Shown here: positions 1-7,268 of the stretch, piece by piece | How the letters are laid out: the number at the start of each line of letters is the position of its first letter | How positions within the stretch are numbered: position 1 is the stretch's first letter | Assembly (NCBI GenBank): GCA_023091735.1 | Contig: JALKBU010001334.1 | Location: 1 to 12,439, forward strand | Source: Trichomonas tenax | Taxonomy: Eukaryota; Parabasalia; Trichomonadida; Trichomonadidae | Direction of reading: 5' to 3' | DNA length: 12,439 nucleotides | The notes under the pieces: generated by a model | Database searches by the model: none | What the model was told of the DNA's origin: nothing | The model's input: the letters and a program-made list of their open reading frames with translations, nothing else | Program-made: the position numbers and the translations under genes

Positions 1-120
1 ATATGCATATAGAATTCTGTGTGCATATGAAATCCTATATGCATATAAAACCTATATGCATATGGAGACCGGAAATGCATATAGGTCACCTAGTTGCAAA
101 CCAAAAAATTATATGCACAT
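1..120. repeat. Cluster of ATGCATAT-type palindromic boxes
   Basis: The decamer ATATGCATAT or close variants occurs at about 1-10, 22-29, 36-47, 53-63, 75-83 and 111-120 (the last as ATATGCACAT). Spacing is irregular, roughly 15-36 nt. The perfect form is a self-complementary site. It lies inside element X, upstream of a small ORF. It could be an array of protein-binding sites or a subterminal repeat of the element. No function can be assigned from the sequence alone. Confidence 0.6.
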
Positions 121-197
121 GGGTCTATTATCAAATAATATTGTCACGAAATACTAATAATAAATCAATTTGATAAAAATATTTTTATAAGATATAA

Positions 198-428
198 ATG
201 AAGGTATCGAATAAAATTTTATTAATAGTTAGTATATATTTAATATCTTCAGAAATAAGAAAATGGTATAAAGCGTTAAATTATGAAGATAACGAAGAAC
301 AAATTCCCGAAAGTCTACAACATTTACATATTTGATCTAAGAAGAAAGAAGAGGAACGGGCTAAAGCCCGTGAGGGACAAAGTCCCGAAGAAAAGAAGAA
401 GCTTGAGGAAGAGAAGAAAACTGAATAA
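198..428 (+). pseudogene. Small hydrophobic-start, Lys/Glu-rich ORF with an in-frame stop
   Basis: An ATG at 198 opens 45 codons ending at TGA (333-335). The same frame then stays open for 30 more codons to TAA at 426-428. The N-terminus (MKVSNKILLIVSIYLISS) looks like a short signal peptide or membrane anchor. It is followed by an acidic, Tyr/Trp-containing stretch, and after the stop by a strongly charged Lys/Glu tail. Continued open frame and matching composition after the TGA suggest one 75-codon gene broken by a point mutation. I do not recognise the family. It is the last gene before the right TIR of element X, so it is probably element-borne cargo. The alternative is a genuine 45-aa peptide with a coincidental downstream frame. 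Confidence 0.45.
357..386. repeat. Two adjacent GC-rich mini-hairpins inside the small ORF
   Basis: CGGGCTAAAGCCCG (357-370) and GGGACAAAGTCCC (374-386) are consecutive perfect hairpins of the same design, GGGxx-AAA-xxCCC, separated by 3 nt. They stand out in a very AT-rich surrounding and lie within the coding frame after the in-frame stop. Confidence 0.6.
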
Positions 429-614
429 ATTTCTCTCATAACCACTAAAATTATTTTTCAAAATTTCCTTACCCCCAAATCCTTTCGCTTTCTTTTCTTA
501 GTTAGTTAGTTAGTCAGTCATAATTTTTTTTCAAAAACTGAATAAATTTTATAAAGTCATTAGTTTCAAAATCAATTTTAACGTTAATTTTGTAAGAAAT
601 TCAAAAATTTATTC
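429..614. other. AT-rich intergenic part of X, with GTTA microsatellite and short direct repeat
   Basis: No gene is seen here. AAAACTGAATAAATTT occurs at the end of the small ORF (about 418-432) and again at about 536-550. A run of GTTA/GTCA units lies near 500-520. The part from about 540 onward aligns in inverted form with the right TIR. Confidence 0.5.
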
Positions 615-718
615 TCTATATGGGGGGACCCTAACTTGTAAAATTAACTCTATCGTAAATATTAGTATCAATAAATTATTGTTTTTATAATTTGCGATTT
701 CAGTAATTATATAAAAAG

Positions 719-763
719 ATGTTCGCAGAACTCGTGGCGAAGTCATGAGGGATGCGAACATCT
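719..763. repeat. Subterminal hairpin of left X end
   Basis: The arms GATGTTCGCA (719-728) and TGCGAACATC (754-763) are a perfect 10-bp inverted repeat. Inner bases pair only partly. The centre, read on the minus strand, is GACTTCGCC, identical to the centre of the right-end hairpin at 11974-12018. The stem between base and loop differs completely from the right copy. Confidence 0.75.
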
Positions 764-774
764 TATTACTAACT

Positions 775-1358
775 ACGATTACATTGAAATTGATGGGCAA
801 AGGTTTTATTTCATTGATGAGTATTCAGAAATTACAACTGTAGGGTTTGCAGATCTATTGAATTCAATAATACATTCAAAACTTGAAGTGTCGGTAAATC
901 TTACGGGAAGATTTTGTTTTAAGTCAGATAGAGAATTTGTGATTAATTCAATGAGTTATAATGTAAAACTAATTTCAGGATTCTATGACATGCAATTACC
1001 TACAAAACCGTCAACAGAAGTCACCGCAACATCTGTCGGATTGACTTTATTAACCCCTGTGTTATACATTATTTCAAATTTAAGTTTGAAATGTTATGAT
1101 AACAAAGAAGGACAGTATTGCGATAGAAAAATACTGATGAGAATTAATAATTCATTCACTGCAAACTACCCTATTGTTAATTCAAACATTGAATTTTCAT
1201 CTTATTTACCCGTTTATTCACTGTCGAATATTGAATTCAGACTCGTCGATGCAAACCTTCATGATATAAAATTACTTTGCCAGATGTATTTATCAGCAAC
1301 TGTTGGATCAATTGAAGTCGAGGAAGGGCCATTAATTCTAAATGGAAATCAAAAATAA
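775..1358 (+). pseudogene. 5'-truncated penton/minor-capsid-like protein of a Maverick (Polinton) element
   Basis: The frame is open from the X boundary to TAA at 1356-1358, about 194 codons, with no ATG near the junction. The encoded segment begins YDYIEIDGQRFYFIDEYSE, then LLNSII, a basic stretch and LISGFYDMQLP. It ends with beta-rich sequence including LSNIEFRLVDAN followed by a hydrophobic strand. This pattern (dg..y.i, a short helix, then a GF loop, then a late ieFrLvDan strand) resembles single-jelly-roll penton or minor capsid proteins of Polintons and virophage-like elements, by recall and not by search. The N-terminal part, perhaps 40-60 residues, is missing where X begins, so the gene is truncated although the remainder is intact. 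Similar late strands occur in other jelly rolls, so the exact subunit is uncertain. Confidence 0.45.
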
Positions 1359-1381
1359 ATTAAGTTTTTATCAGAGTATAA

Positions 1382-1639
1382 ATGAACCCTCTTGAAGAGA
1401 TGATGATGGAAAAAGAAATACCATATATTATTGTCGATGGTAAATATACATTATTTAGTTCTAACGGATATCCTGTATTAAATATTGAAATAGATGGTGG
1501 ATATTTAATTCGACCAGTGAATTTGAACATTGATGATAATGATTATTATTTTGAACGTGATTGCAGATGTTATAATATAAGCTGTTCTCTTGATAGATTA
1601 TATGATATATATTTGTGGCGTGCTAGAGAATTTGAATGA
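1382..1639 (+). CDS. Unknown 85-aa acidic protein of the Maverick remnant
   Basis: The ATG at 1382 starts 23 nt after the stop of the capsid-like gene, in the same direction, and the frame ends at TGA 1637-1639. The product is acidic and rich in Tyr, Ile and Asp, with short beta-like segments (IPYIIVDGKYTLFSSNGYPV, GGYLIRPVNLNID) and two closely spaced Cys (DCRCYNISC). No signal peptide or membrane helix is visible. I do not recognise a family. Tight spacing and shared AT-rich composition suggest it belongs to the same element as the preceding gene. No initiator box of the host type is seen before it. Confidence 0.45.
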   Translation: MNPLEEMMMEKEIPYIIVDGKYTLFSSNGYPVLNIEIDGGYLIRPVNLNIDDNDYYFERDCRCYNISCSLDRLYDIYLWRAREFE

Positions 1640-2139
1640 ATTAATTTATTTTTTTTAATAAATAATAAATAAATAAACTTAAATAAGTAATGCCAAATTC
1701 TTTAATAAGTTGAACATGACGATCAAAATTTAATAACTTATCTATTTCATTTGCCAATTTTTTATTTTCCGAGGCTATATGAAAAATGAGGATTTAATCC
1801 TGATTTATTATTTGTATTTCAATACAGGATTTGCCAAATTGATCGTGACTAATGTGTTTTGTAACTATTCTTTGTTAGCGTATGATTTTGAAGTAGAAAA
1901 ACCGGTGGCATTGTAAAAATCGCAATAATATTCTAATAAGCATCCTGTAAAACCTTGAAGCACGAAATAATTGTTGAGTCCAATACTAAATCGATTATAT
2001 CTGATCAATGCGTTTTGCTTTGGTGATACATTTGTATTAGTGAGTGGTGGCAAATTTCGTAGTCGGTATGTTGGCAACAATGAAATTCTGGTAACTCCTT
2101 CTGAGAAAAAGTTTGCTGAATATGCAAACAATCGAGAAT
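1640..2139. other. Junction between Maverick remnant and host DNA; ambiguous ORFs
   Basis: The first 220 nt are low-complexity AT-rich and show no gene. From 1865 to 2165 two overlapping antiparallel frames are open: about 88 codons on minus without a convincing ATG, and 64 codons on plus. Neither has a recognisable domain. The plus product contains GGKFRSRYVGNNEILVTPSE, which looks protein-like, but it runs into the 3' end of the DNAAF11 gene. This may be a degraded gene remnant or chance. The border between mobile and host DNA should lie in this stretch. Confidence 0.35.
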
Positions 2140-3162
2140 TTAAACAATGTCTGCTGGAGACCTGAAACGGATGATTGGGTCCTTTCCGACTCTCTTCATC
2201 TTGAGAACGAGGTTTCCTGACGTCTCAGATCTCAAAGCTTCGACGTCGTCAATCGCGACTTCGTTTGGAAGAACTAATTGAAGAACTTTGCCTTTTGCTT
2301 CAATCCTCACCCACGTTGGGTTGACATCGACAGCGATCTGCGATGTGTCCAAGTATCTGTTGATTCCAACATCGAGAATCAACAAATCTTTCTCCTCCTT
2401 CCATGAAAACTTCCATTGTCCGGTGTTGCACTGCATGACGCGTCCATCTGGCCCTGGGCCTGGTGGAGGAGCCTTAGCTTTCAATCTTGTGCCGTATTCA
2501 TCGCGTGGATCTTTTGGCAGTGGTGGAGAATTCTTCTTTTTCTCTTCTTCGATCGATCTCCATGTTTCGAGTCTTTCTTCTGGTGTGTAGTGTGTTGGCT
2601 CGTAAGTTGCGATCTGATCAATCATCTTTTGAGTCAAAATAGCAAGCTGGCGCTTAGATGTGTTTCGATCAGATGGTTTAACTTCAACACCATCGAAAGC
2701 TGTCAACTGAGGGAGTGTCGCGATAACGAATTCTCTGTATCCATCAAACTTATCGCATGGGTTGCCGATTAAATGGAGCTCGCGAAGATTGTAATTTGCT
2801 TGAAGACACTTGATGGATGTGATATCAACGATGAAATTGCATGTCAAGTCGAGTTTGTTTAACTTTTCGGAGCCTTCAAGGCCCTCAACGATCTCTACAT
2901 TGTTCAAAGCGAGATTGAGGTACTCAAGCTGGTTTAATTTGCTTAAAAATTGAATTTTAGGAATATAGTTGTTCTGTAAATACAAAATCTTGAGCTGAGG
3001 ACAGAATTTCTCAAGAACATTTGTCAATTCACCGATTTCGTCCTGATGCATTGCGACTTCCTGCAAATTGGACAACACACCGTCATTATGCTCTGACCTC
3101 TTCCTCACCATCTCGACGGTGAGCTTCTTAGGCATCGGCGCTGGCGCTTTATTCTCGGCCAT
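2140..3162 (-). CDS. DNAAF11: Dynein axonemal assembly factor 11 (LRRC6/tilB-like), LRR plus CS domain
   Basis: The 340-aa protein carries leucine-rich repeats at residues about 56-135 (LKILYLQNNYIPKI, LEYLNLALNNVEIVEGLEG, LNKLDLTCNF, LRELHLIGNPC). An LRR cap follows with GYREFVIATLPQL and FDG (141-158). Next come a charged helical linker (170-212), a Pro/Gly-rich hinge (213-240) and a CS (p23-like) domain at about 245-325, ending WVRIEAKGKVLQLVLPNEV and the RSETSGNLVLKM strand. This order, and the RSEHN motif at residues 22-26, are diagnostic of the LRRC6/tilB family. Family members act in the cytoplasm with chaperones to preassemble outer and inner dynein arms of motile cilia, fitting a flagellate. 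Length is close to protist family members. The ATG follows a 9-nt leader after an initiator-like box. The stop TAA is followed by AATTC, making TAAA, which could serve as a parabasalid poly(A) signal. It appears intact. Confidence 0.93.
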   Translation of the reverse strand: MAENKAPAPMPKKLTVEMVRKRSEHNDGVLSNLQEVAMHQDEIGELTNVLEKFCPQLKILYLQNNYIPKIQFLSKLNQLEYLNLALNNVEIVEGLEGSEKLNKLDLTCNFIVDITSIKCLQANYNLRELHLIGNPCDKFDGYREFVIATLPQLTAFDGVEVKPSDRNTSKRQLAILTQKMIDQIATYEPTHYTPEERLETWRSIEEEKKKNSPPLPKDPRDEYGTRLKAKAPPPGPGPDGRVMQCNTGQWKFSWKEEKDLLILDVGINRYLDTSQIAVDVNPTWVRIEAKGKVLQLVLPNEVAIDDVEALRSETSGNLVLKMKRVGKDPIIRFRSPADIV

Positions 3163-3168
3163 TTATAA

Positions 3169-3173
3169 AATGA
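3169..3173 (-). promoter_or_regulatory. Initiator-like box of DNAAF11
   Basis: On the minus strand the sequence reads TCATT, matching the trichomonad initiator TCA(+1)Y(T/A). The predicted start (A) is at 3171, giving a 9-nt 5' UTR before the ATG at 3162, typical for Trichomonas. Immediately upstream is GAACGTTTT. Confidence 0.6.
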
Positions 3174-3316
3174 AAAACGTTCACTTTTCTTTTTGTCAGC
3201 GAAATATTTTGTCATGTAAATTCGATATCGATACTCAGCAGAGCTCATTGCAGTCCACGAACTAGATCTATAAATTTCATTCATGCTAGAAACACAATCA
3301 TGATAACTTCCTATAC

Positions 3317-3385
3317 GAATATAATCTGAAAAAAAGGGCAGCAAAAACCATGCATGTAGAATATAATCTGGGAAAAAAGCAGCAA
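3317..3385. repeat. Imperfect direct duplication upstream of DNAAF11
   Basis: GAATATAATCTG followed by an A-rich run and GCAGCAAA occurs at 3317-3345 and again at 3359-3385, a 42-nt period. The copies differ by a few bases in the A/G run. It lies about 150-220 nt upstream of the DNAAF11 start and just beyond the 3' end of the dehydrogenase pseudogene. It may be a decayed local duplication. Confidence 0.55.
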
Positions 3386-3489
3386 ATTATTTAGTTTAAA
3401 ATCAGAATCATTTTAATTTCAATCAAATTAATTTCATTTTGAAGAGAAAAATTGAGGAAATTTCAACAAACTATAATTGTTTATTCGTT

Positions 3490-4730
3490 CTAATCAGAAT
3501 GTTGGTGCCAGTTCTTCCTCTTCTCGGACTCGATGAGGTTCATAGCCTGAACTGGGCAGACGGACTGGCAGAGGGAGCAGCCGATGCACTCGTCGTGGTT
3601 GACATTCCACTTGCCGTCGACAAGGTGGATAGCCTCGACGGAGTGATCGCGGCAGGAGAGAGCGCACTTGCCACACTGGATGCAGATGTCGTTGTTGATC
3701 TCTGGGTGGAGTGTCCAGTTGATTTCTGCATGGAGTGTCCAGTTGATATCGAAGTACTCACGCTGGACGACGTGCTTAGCACCGTAGCCGCGCAATTCGG
3801 CGAGTGTTGGGACCTTTCTGTTCTGCTTGCAGTCGTCTGGGATTGGGACCTGGATTGGCAATGTCTTCATCTCAGAATGATGTGAGAGTCTAGCGGAGAG
3901 ATCTGGGCGGCTCCATGAGTAGAGGTGGAACTGAAGGCCGGCGTTGACTTCACGAACGATATAGTAGGAGTATCGCTGGACGGCAGAGCAGAGCTGGAAG
4001 ACAGAGGAGCCAGCGTAGAGGTGCTGGAGGGCTGTGTAGCCAGAGCCGATGCCATCTCTGGGAACTTGCCGTGGACACGGGAGATCTGTCTGAGGGCGAT
4101 TGGGCGAACCTGGTCACCGGAGAGACCACCGGAGAGGGCATACTTCTCCTTGCCAACCTGTGGGAGTAGTGTGCCATCTGACCAGAACTTCGCAATGCAG
4201 GAGACTGTGTTGATCATAGCAACACCATCAGCGCCACCCTCGAGAGCAGCCTGAGCAATGTCGATTGGGTCTGTGATGTTTGGTGTGAGCTTGACGAAGA
4301 ATGGAACTGTTGTAGCCTCCTTGAAGGACTATGAGATTCTCTTGACGGAGACTGGGTGTGTGCCGAGAGCCATACCGATCTTGTTCTCTGTGTCGAAGCC
4401 ACCCTTGCAGCCGCCTTCACCGTGAACTTCGTTCGGGCAAGAAAGGTTAAGCTCAAGAGCATCAGCACCGGCGGCGATGACATCCTTGACGAGTGTCTGC
4501 CATCTTTCCTTGGAGTTGGATGTAGCGATGAAAGCAACAAGAACACGGTCTGGGAACTCAGCCTTGATCTTCTTGATGCAGTCGAGCCAGTACTCCTCTG
4601 TGTGCTTTGTCATCATGCAGATGTTGCAGAATGAGCTAGATGGGCCTGGGTTCTCGTCTCACTTGACGATTCTGAAGTTGTTCTCACCGATGACATCCTT
4701 TGTTGGAAGGATTGTCTTTGTCTTTTGATC
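3490..4730 (-). pseudogene. Dihydropyrimidine dehydrogenase (PreA-like), 5'-truncated and broken
   Basis: Three minus-strand pieces make most of a PreA-like enzyme: an FMN-binding dihydroorotate-dehydrogenase-type barrel plus a C-terminal ferredoxin domain. Landmarks are LELNLSCPN (barrel), VKLTPNITD after the break, EGGADGVAMINT, LQHLYAGSSVFQLCSAVQ, and two 4Fe-4S motifs, CIQCGKCALSC and CIGCSLCQSVCP. Lesions are a TGA at 4659-4661, a TAG at 4329-4331 (context fits a lost Trp), and a frameshift near 4045-4055 where the FPEM and GIGSG segments no longer share a frame. The N-terminus is missing: homology starts at about the TKTI segment near 4725, where AT-rich DNA takes over. An intact enzyme of this kind would reduce uracil or thymine. 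The coding part is far richer in G+C than its flanks, which fits a recently dead copy of a highly expressed gene. Sequencing error is possible for one lesion but unlikely for all four. Confidence 0.88.
3707..3747. repeat. 24-bp tandem duplication just before the ferredoxin domain
   Basis: TGGAGTGTCCAGTTGAT occurs at 3707-3723 and 3731-3747, a 24-bp period and therefore in frame. In the protein it doubles the segment INWTLH(A/P)E directly before the first 4Fe-4S motif. It is a slippage-type duplication that preserves the frame. Confidence 0.8.
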
Positions 4731-5572
4731 AGAATAATTTTAATGTTTCGATTTTTGTATTTTTATTAAGGTAAGTAAATAAGTATAAGTTGCAACTTTC
4801 GACACTGATGATAAAATTGCTTGTTCCGTAGAATACAATTTTTTGATATATATATATTTTACACTGCATTTGAACTTTGATTACCATATATAAGTATGAC
4901 CATGTTGCAGTAATCAATGTTAAGAGATTTGATTAGGAAATGCATGTTAAATTTTCGAAATATTTCGTGATCAAAATCGAAATGTGATCTGCGTAAAAAA
5001 ATCGCATGTACCATTGTAGAGGATAGTTTACTCCACAAGGTGATGCCATGAAACACTGAAATGAAGTGTCATAGCTTTGTCTCTAGAGGGATTTAGCAAA
5101 AAATGCCCGTTTAATAATTTGATTTTGGCGACAGGAAGCCCAATCTAAAAAGTGCTGGCGACACAATAATATCTCAAAATTGAGAGCTTTACATTCTCGA
5201 CGGGAGGAAAAACCGCATCATTTTTCAATACCAAAAATCTGATAATCTGACACTTTACAGAGTGACTCGTTGACACGCAAAACAATATCAATTCCAAATG
5301 TCTTAAAAATCTTATATTTTCACTTTTTCCATTTTGAATACCCACCCCCTCTTTTATTTTAAGATTATTTGACCTGTCACCTTTTCGCAACTTCAGGATA
5401 TCTCCTTTCTTTGTTAGATTTAGATATGTCTATAGATTTTTATTATACAAATAAATAGAGGTGGTAACACAGCCACCCATTAACCACTATATTTATTTGC
5501 AATTGTCTGACTGTGGTTAATATAAAAACCTCCCGCTATAATACGCAAAACACTAATATAAAAAATCTCACA
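4731..5572. other. Long AT-rich intergenic stretch without a supportable gene
   Basis: Short open frames exist on both strands but none has a domain or protein-like composition. Two small structures stand out. One is the inverted pair ATTAACCAC (5479-5487) and GTGGTTAAT (5513-5521), with a nearby GGTGG...CCACC stem at about 5460-5477. The other is ACACT...AGTGT near 5054-5070. No tRNA box sequences were found. The stretch holds the 3' side of the hydrolase gene and the truncated 5' side of the dehydrogenase pseudogene. Confidence 0.5.
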
Positions 5573-6874
5573 TTAATTTTCTTCTCGTTTCTTCTCTTCT
5601 TCTGGAGTGTTTGCAGTTTCTTCTTCAGCCTTTTCCTGCTTTTCTCCGAGCTCTTCTTGTTTTTCATCTTGCTTCTCTTCGTTTTCAACTTGCTTTTCTT
5701 TGTTTTCATCATTTTCATCTTGCTTTTCTTGATTCTCTTCTTGCTTATCCTCATTTGCATCTTCTTGCTCTCCGTCTTCTTCTTCCCAGTCTCCTTCCTC
5801 TTCCCAGAATTCTTCTTCACCACCTTCTTCGTCTTCTTCTTCGGCGTGGAACGAAAGCGATGAGTTATCATTGTCTTCTTCTTCCTGAGCCGCCTTCGCG
5901 ATGCTTGCGGCATTGAAGTTTCCTGCTGTGTTTCCGATCATCTGATCGAATGACTCGAAATGGAAATCAGACTTCTGCAAGTTCCTGCATGGCGAGATGA
6001 TTAATCCCTTTGTTGGGAGTCCGAACTTTTCGAGTGCAAACTTAACACCATCGCGGATGAATTCAAGGGAGCGGCGGCCATTGTGTCCACCTGTGAGCTT
6101 GATCATTCTCTTGTCAGAGCCTCCGTAAGCTGCGAATAATTGTTCGCAATGTCCAAATGGAATAAGTTTATCGTCGGTAGCCTGAGCGAATATCACTGGT
6201 GTCGTCTTCTTTGGTACTACTTTCAGAGGCGAAACAGTGTTGAAATCGAATCCTGCTTTTTCTTGAACTTTTCCTTTGAGCATCCAAAGCGTCGGCTTCA
6301 TAAACATCGTTCCAATGTGATGCTGACGGGCAATCGCTTTGACCATGTTGCGAACAGATGAGAAAGCTGAATCTGAAACAATGCCAACAACAGCCGGATT
6401 CTCGATCATCAATGCTGTGGCAGCTCCCATGGACCTTCCCCAGAGAATGAATGGTCCGAAGTGATATATATCTTGAAGATATTTGACTAAATATTCTGCA
6501 TCTCCGGTTTCGTAATATCCAAGTGAAACATACTCGCCATCGCTCATTCCGCAGCCTATTGCATCGAAACAGACGACAAAAACGCGTCTAGGGCAAATAT
6601 TTGGGACTAAAAATTGACCTTCAAGCTGAGATGATGCATTTCCGTGTAAATATATAAGGCATGGACCAGGGTTCTTTACATTCATTAATCCTGTGTGATA
6701 AATAGAACCTCTCATCTTCAGTTTTCGTGGTAATTCGATTTCGAAGGGAATTCTAATGAAAAGACCACCGCCATCTTCTTCATCATCCGTTTCTAGGACA
6801 TTTGGAAGCTTGTTGATGTCATACGTCGTTCGTGGAGGACGAATAATAGCTTCAACAGCTTGTTTCACACTCAT
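5573..6874 (-). CDS. Serine alpha/beta-hydrolase (S9-like peptidase/esterase) with acidic C-terminal tail
   Basis: The 433-aa protein has an alpha/beta-hydrolase fold at residues about 40-285. It shows CLIYLHGNAS (oxyanion loop, 72-81), FDAIGCGMSDG (103-113), nucleophile elbow GRSMG with Ser148, acid Asp235 in ATDDKLIP and His264 in TGGHNG, so the triad is complete. Trichomonads have many such proteins, usually labelled clan SC family S9 unassigned peptidases; an ABHD-type acyl hydrolase is an equal possibility and the substrate is unknown. No signal peptide is visible, so it is probably cytosolic. Residues from about 340 to the end form a Glu/Lys/Gln low-complexity tail ending EEEKKREEN. The start is supported by a TCAAT box 3-8 nt upstream on the minus strand, one base off the initiator consensus. 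Confidence 0.85.
   Translation of the reverse strand: MSVKQAVEAIIRPPRTTYDINKLPNVLETDDEEDGGGLFIRIPFEIELPRKLKMRGSIYHTGLMNVKNPGPCLIYLHGNASSQLEGQFLVPNICPRRVFVVCFDAIGCGMSDGEYVSLGYYETGDAEYLVKYLQDIYHFGPFILWGRSMGAATALMIENPAVVGIVSDSAFSSVRNMVKAIARQHHIGTMFMKPTLWMLKGKVQEKAGFDFNTVSPLKVVPKKTTPVIFAQATDDKLIPFGHCEQLFAAYGGSDKRMIKLTGGHNGRRSLEFIRDGVKFALEKFGLPTKGLIISPCRNLQKSDFHFESFDQMIGNTAGNFNAASIAKAAQEEEDNDNSSLSFHAEEEDEEGGEEEFWEEEGDWEEEDGEQEDANEDKQEENQEKQDENDENKEKQVENEEKQDEKQEELGEKQEKAEEETANTPEEEKKREEN
5576..5860 (-). repeat. Low-complexity Glu/Lys/Gln-coding repeat tail
   Basis: This part of the hydrolase gene is a degenerate array of CTTCTTG/TTTTC-type units, encoding repeated motifs of the (E)NEEKQDE kind. 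It creates spurious long open frames on the opposite strand. Such tracts expand and contract by slippage and often mediate charge interactions. Confidence 0.6.
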
Positions 6875-6879
6875 TATTG

Positions 6880-7268
6880 AATTTCTTTAAGAACCTTAAT
6901 TTCATCGTTTAAAATTTCTGTTAAATTTTTTAAAGGTTAATTTTCTTTTGTGTTATTTCTGCTATTCACATATTTTTATTGCAATTTCTTATTTTTGAAA
7001 TTTTTGACATTTTAGCTTTACATTTTGACCTCAATTTTCTCGTAGTAATTTATCTTAAAACAAATTCATTATCCAGTGACACAATATTTATAAATAGATA
7101 GAATATAATATATTTAATCTATGTTTAAGCAATCAAGGTCTTAAAACAATCTGAGATATCTCAAAATGTTTTTTTAAGAGATTTAAAAATTGATATAGTA
7201 AACTACATATTGTCAAAAATAGAAATAGATAATCAACATGATTTAATTATAACAAAATACAAAATTAA
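6880..7268. other. AT-rich spacer between hydrolase and coiled-coil genes
   Basis: It holds the promoter side of the hydrolase gene and the 3' end of the coiled-coil gene. I see no gene, RNA or strong hairpin in it. Confidence 0.5.

Larger units (their letters stand above)
1..774. mobile_element. Right end of element X (candidate Maverick/Polinton-class), with terminal inverted repeat
   Basis: The stretch ends in a repeat found inverted at 11964-12180. Read from 774 leftward on the minus strand it begins AGTTAGTAAT, then a hairpin (719-763), then blocks shared with the right copy: GTTAGGGTCCCCC plus ATATAG (615-646) and TTAACGTTAA (578-587), followed by TGACTTTATAAAAT. Similarity to the right copy stops abruptly inward of 774, so I place the terminus there. 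AGT...ACT termini and long TIRs are known for Polintons. The left copy holds about 55 nt extra between hairpin and GGGTCCCCC block, so the two TIRs are diverged copies. The element continues beyond the left edge of the window. The class is inferred; the repeat itself is seen directly. Confidence 0.6.

Noticed and set aside
609..800. Minus-strand 63-codon frame across the X end
   Set aside because: It runs through the TIR and hairpin and across the element boundary, and has no protein-like features.
2288..2772. Plus-strand frames over DNAAF11
   Set aside because: Antisense shadows; the minus strand has full LRR and CS domains.
3439..4254. Plus-strand frames opposite the dehydrogenase pseudogene
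   Set aside because: They are antisense shadows of a G+C-rich coding region; the minus strand has clear enzyme and Fe-S motifs.
4731..5400. Minus-strand frames of 62-81 codons in the long spacer
   Set aside because: No recognisable domain, AT-driven composition and no initiator box; treated as chance.
5513..5916. Long plus-strand frames and a basic minus frame over the acidic tail
   Set aside because: They are by-products of the Glu/Lys-coding repeat of the hydrolase gene; composition is Phe/Leu-only or Lys-only with no domain.
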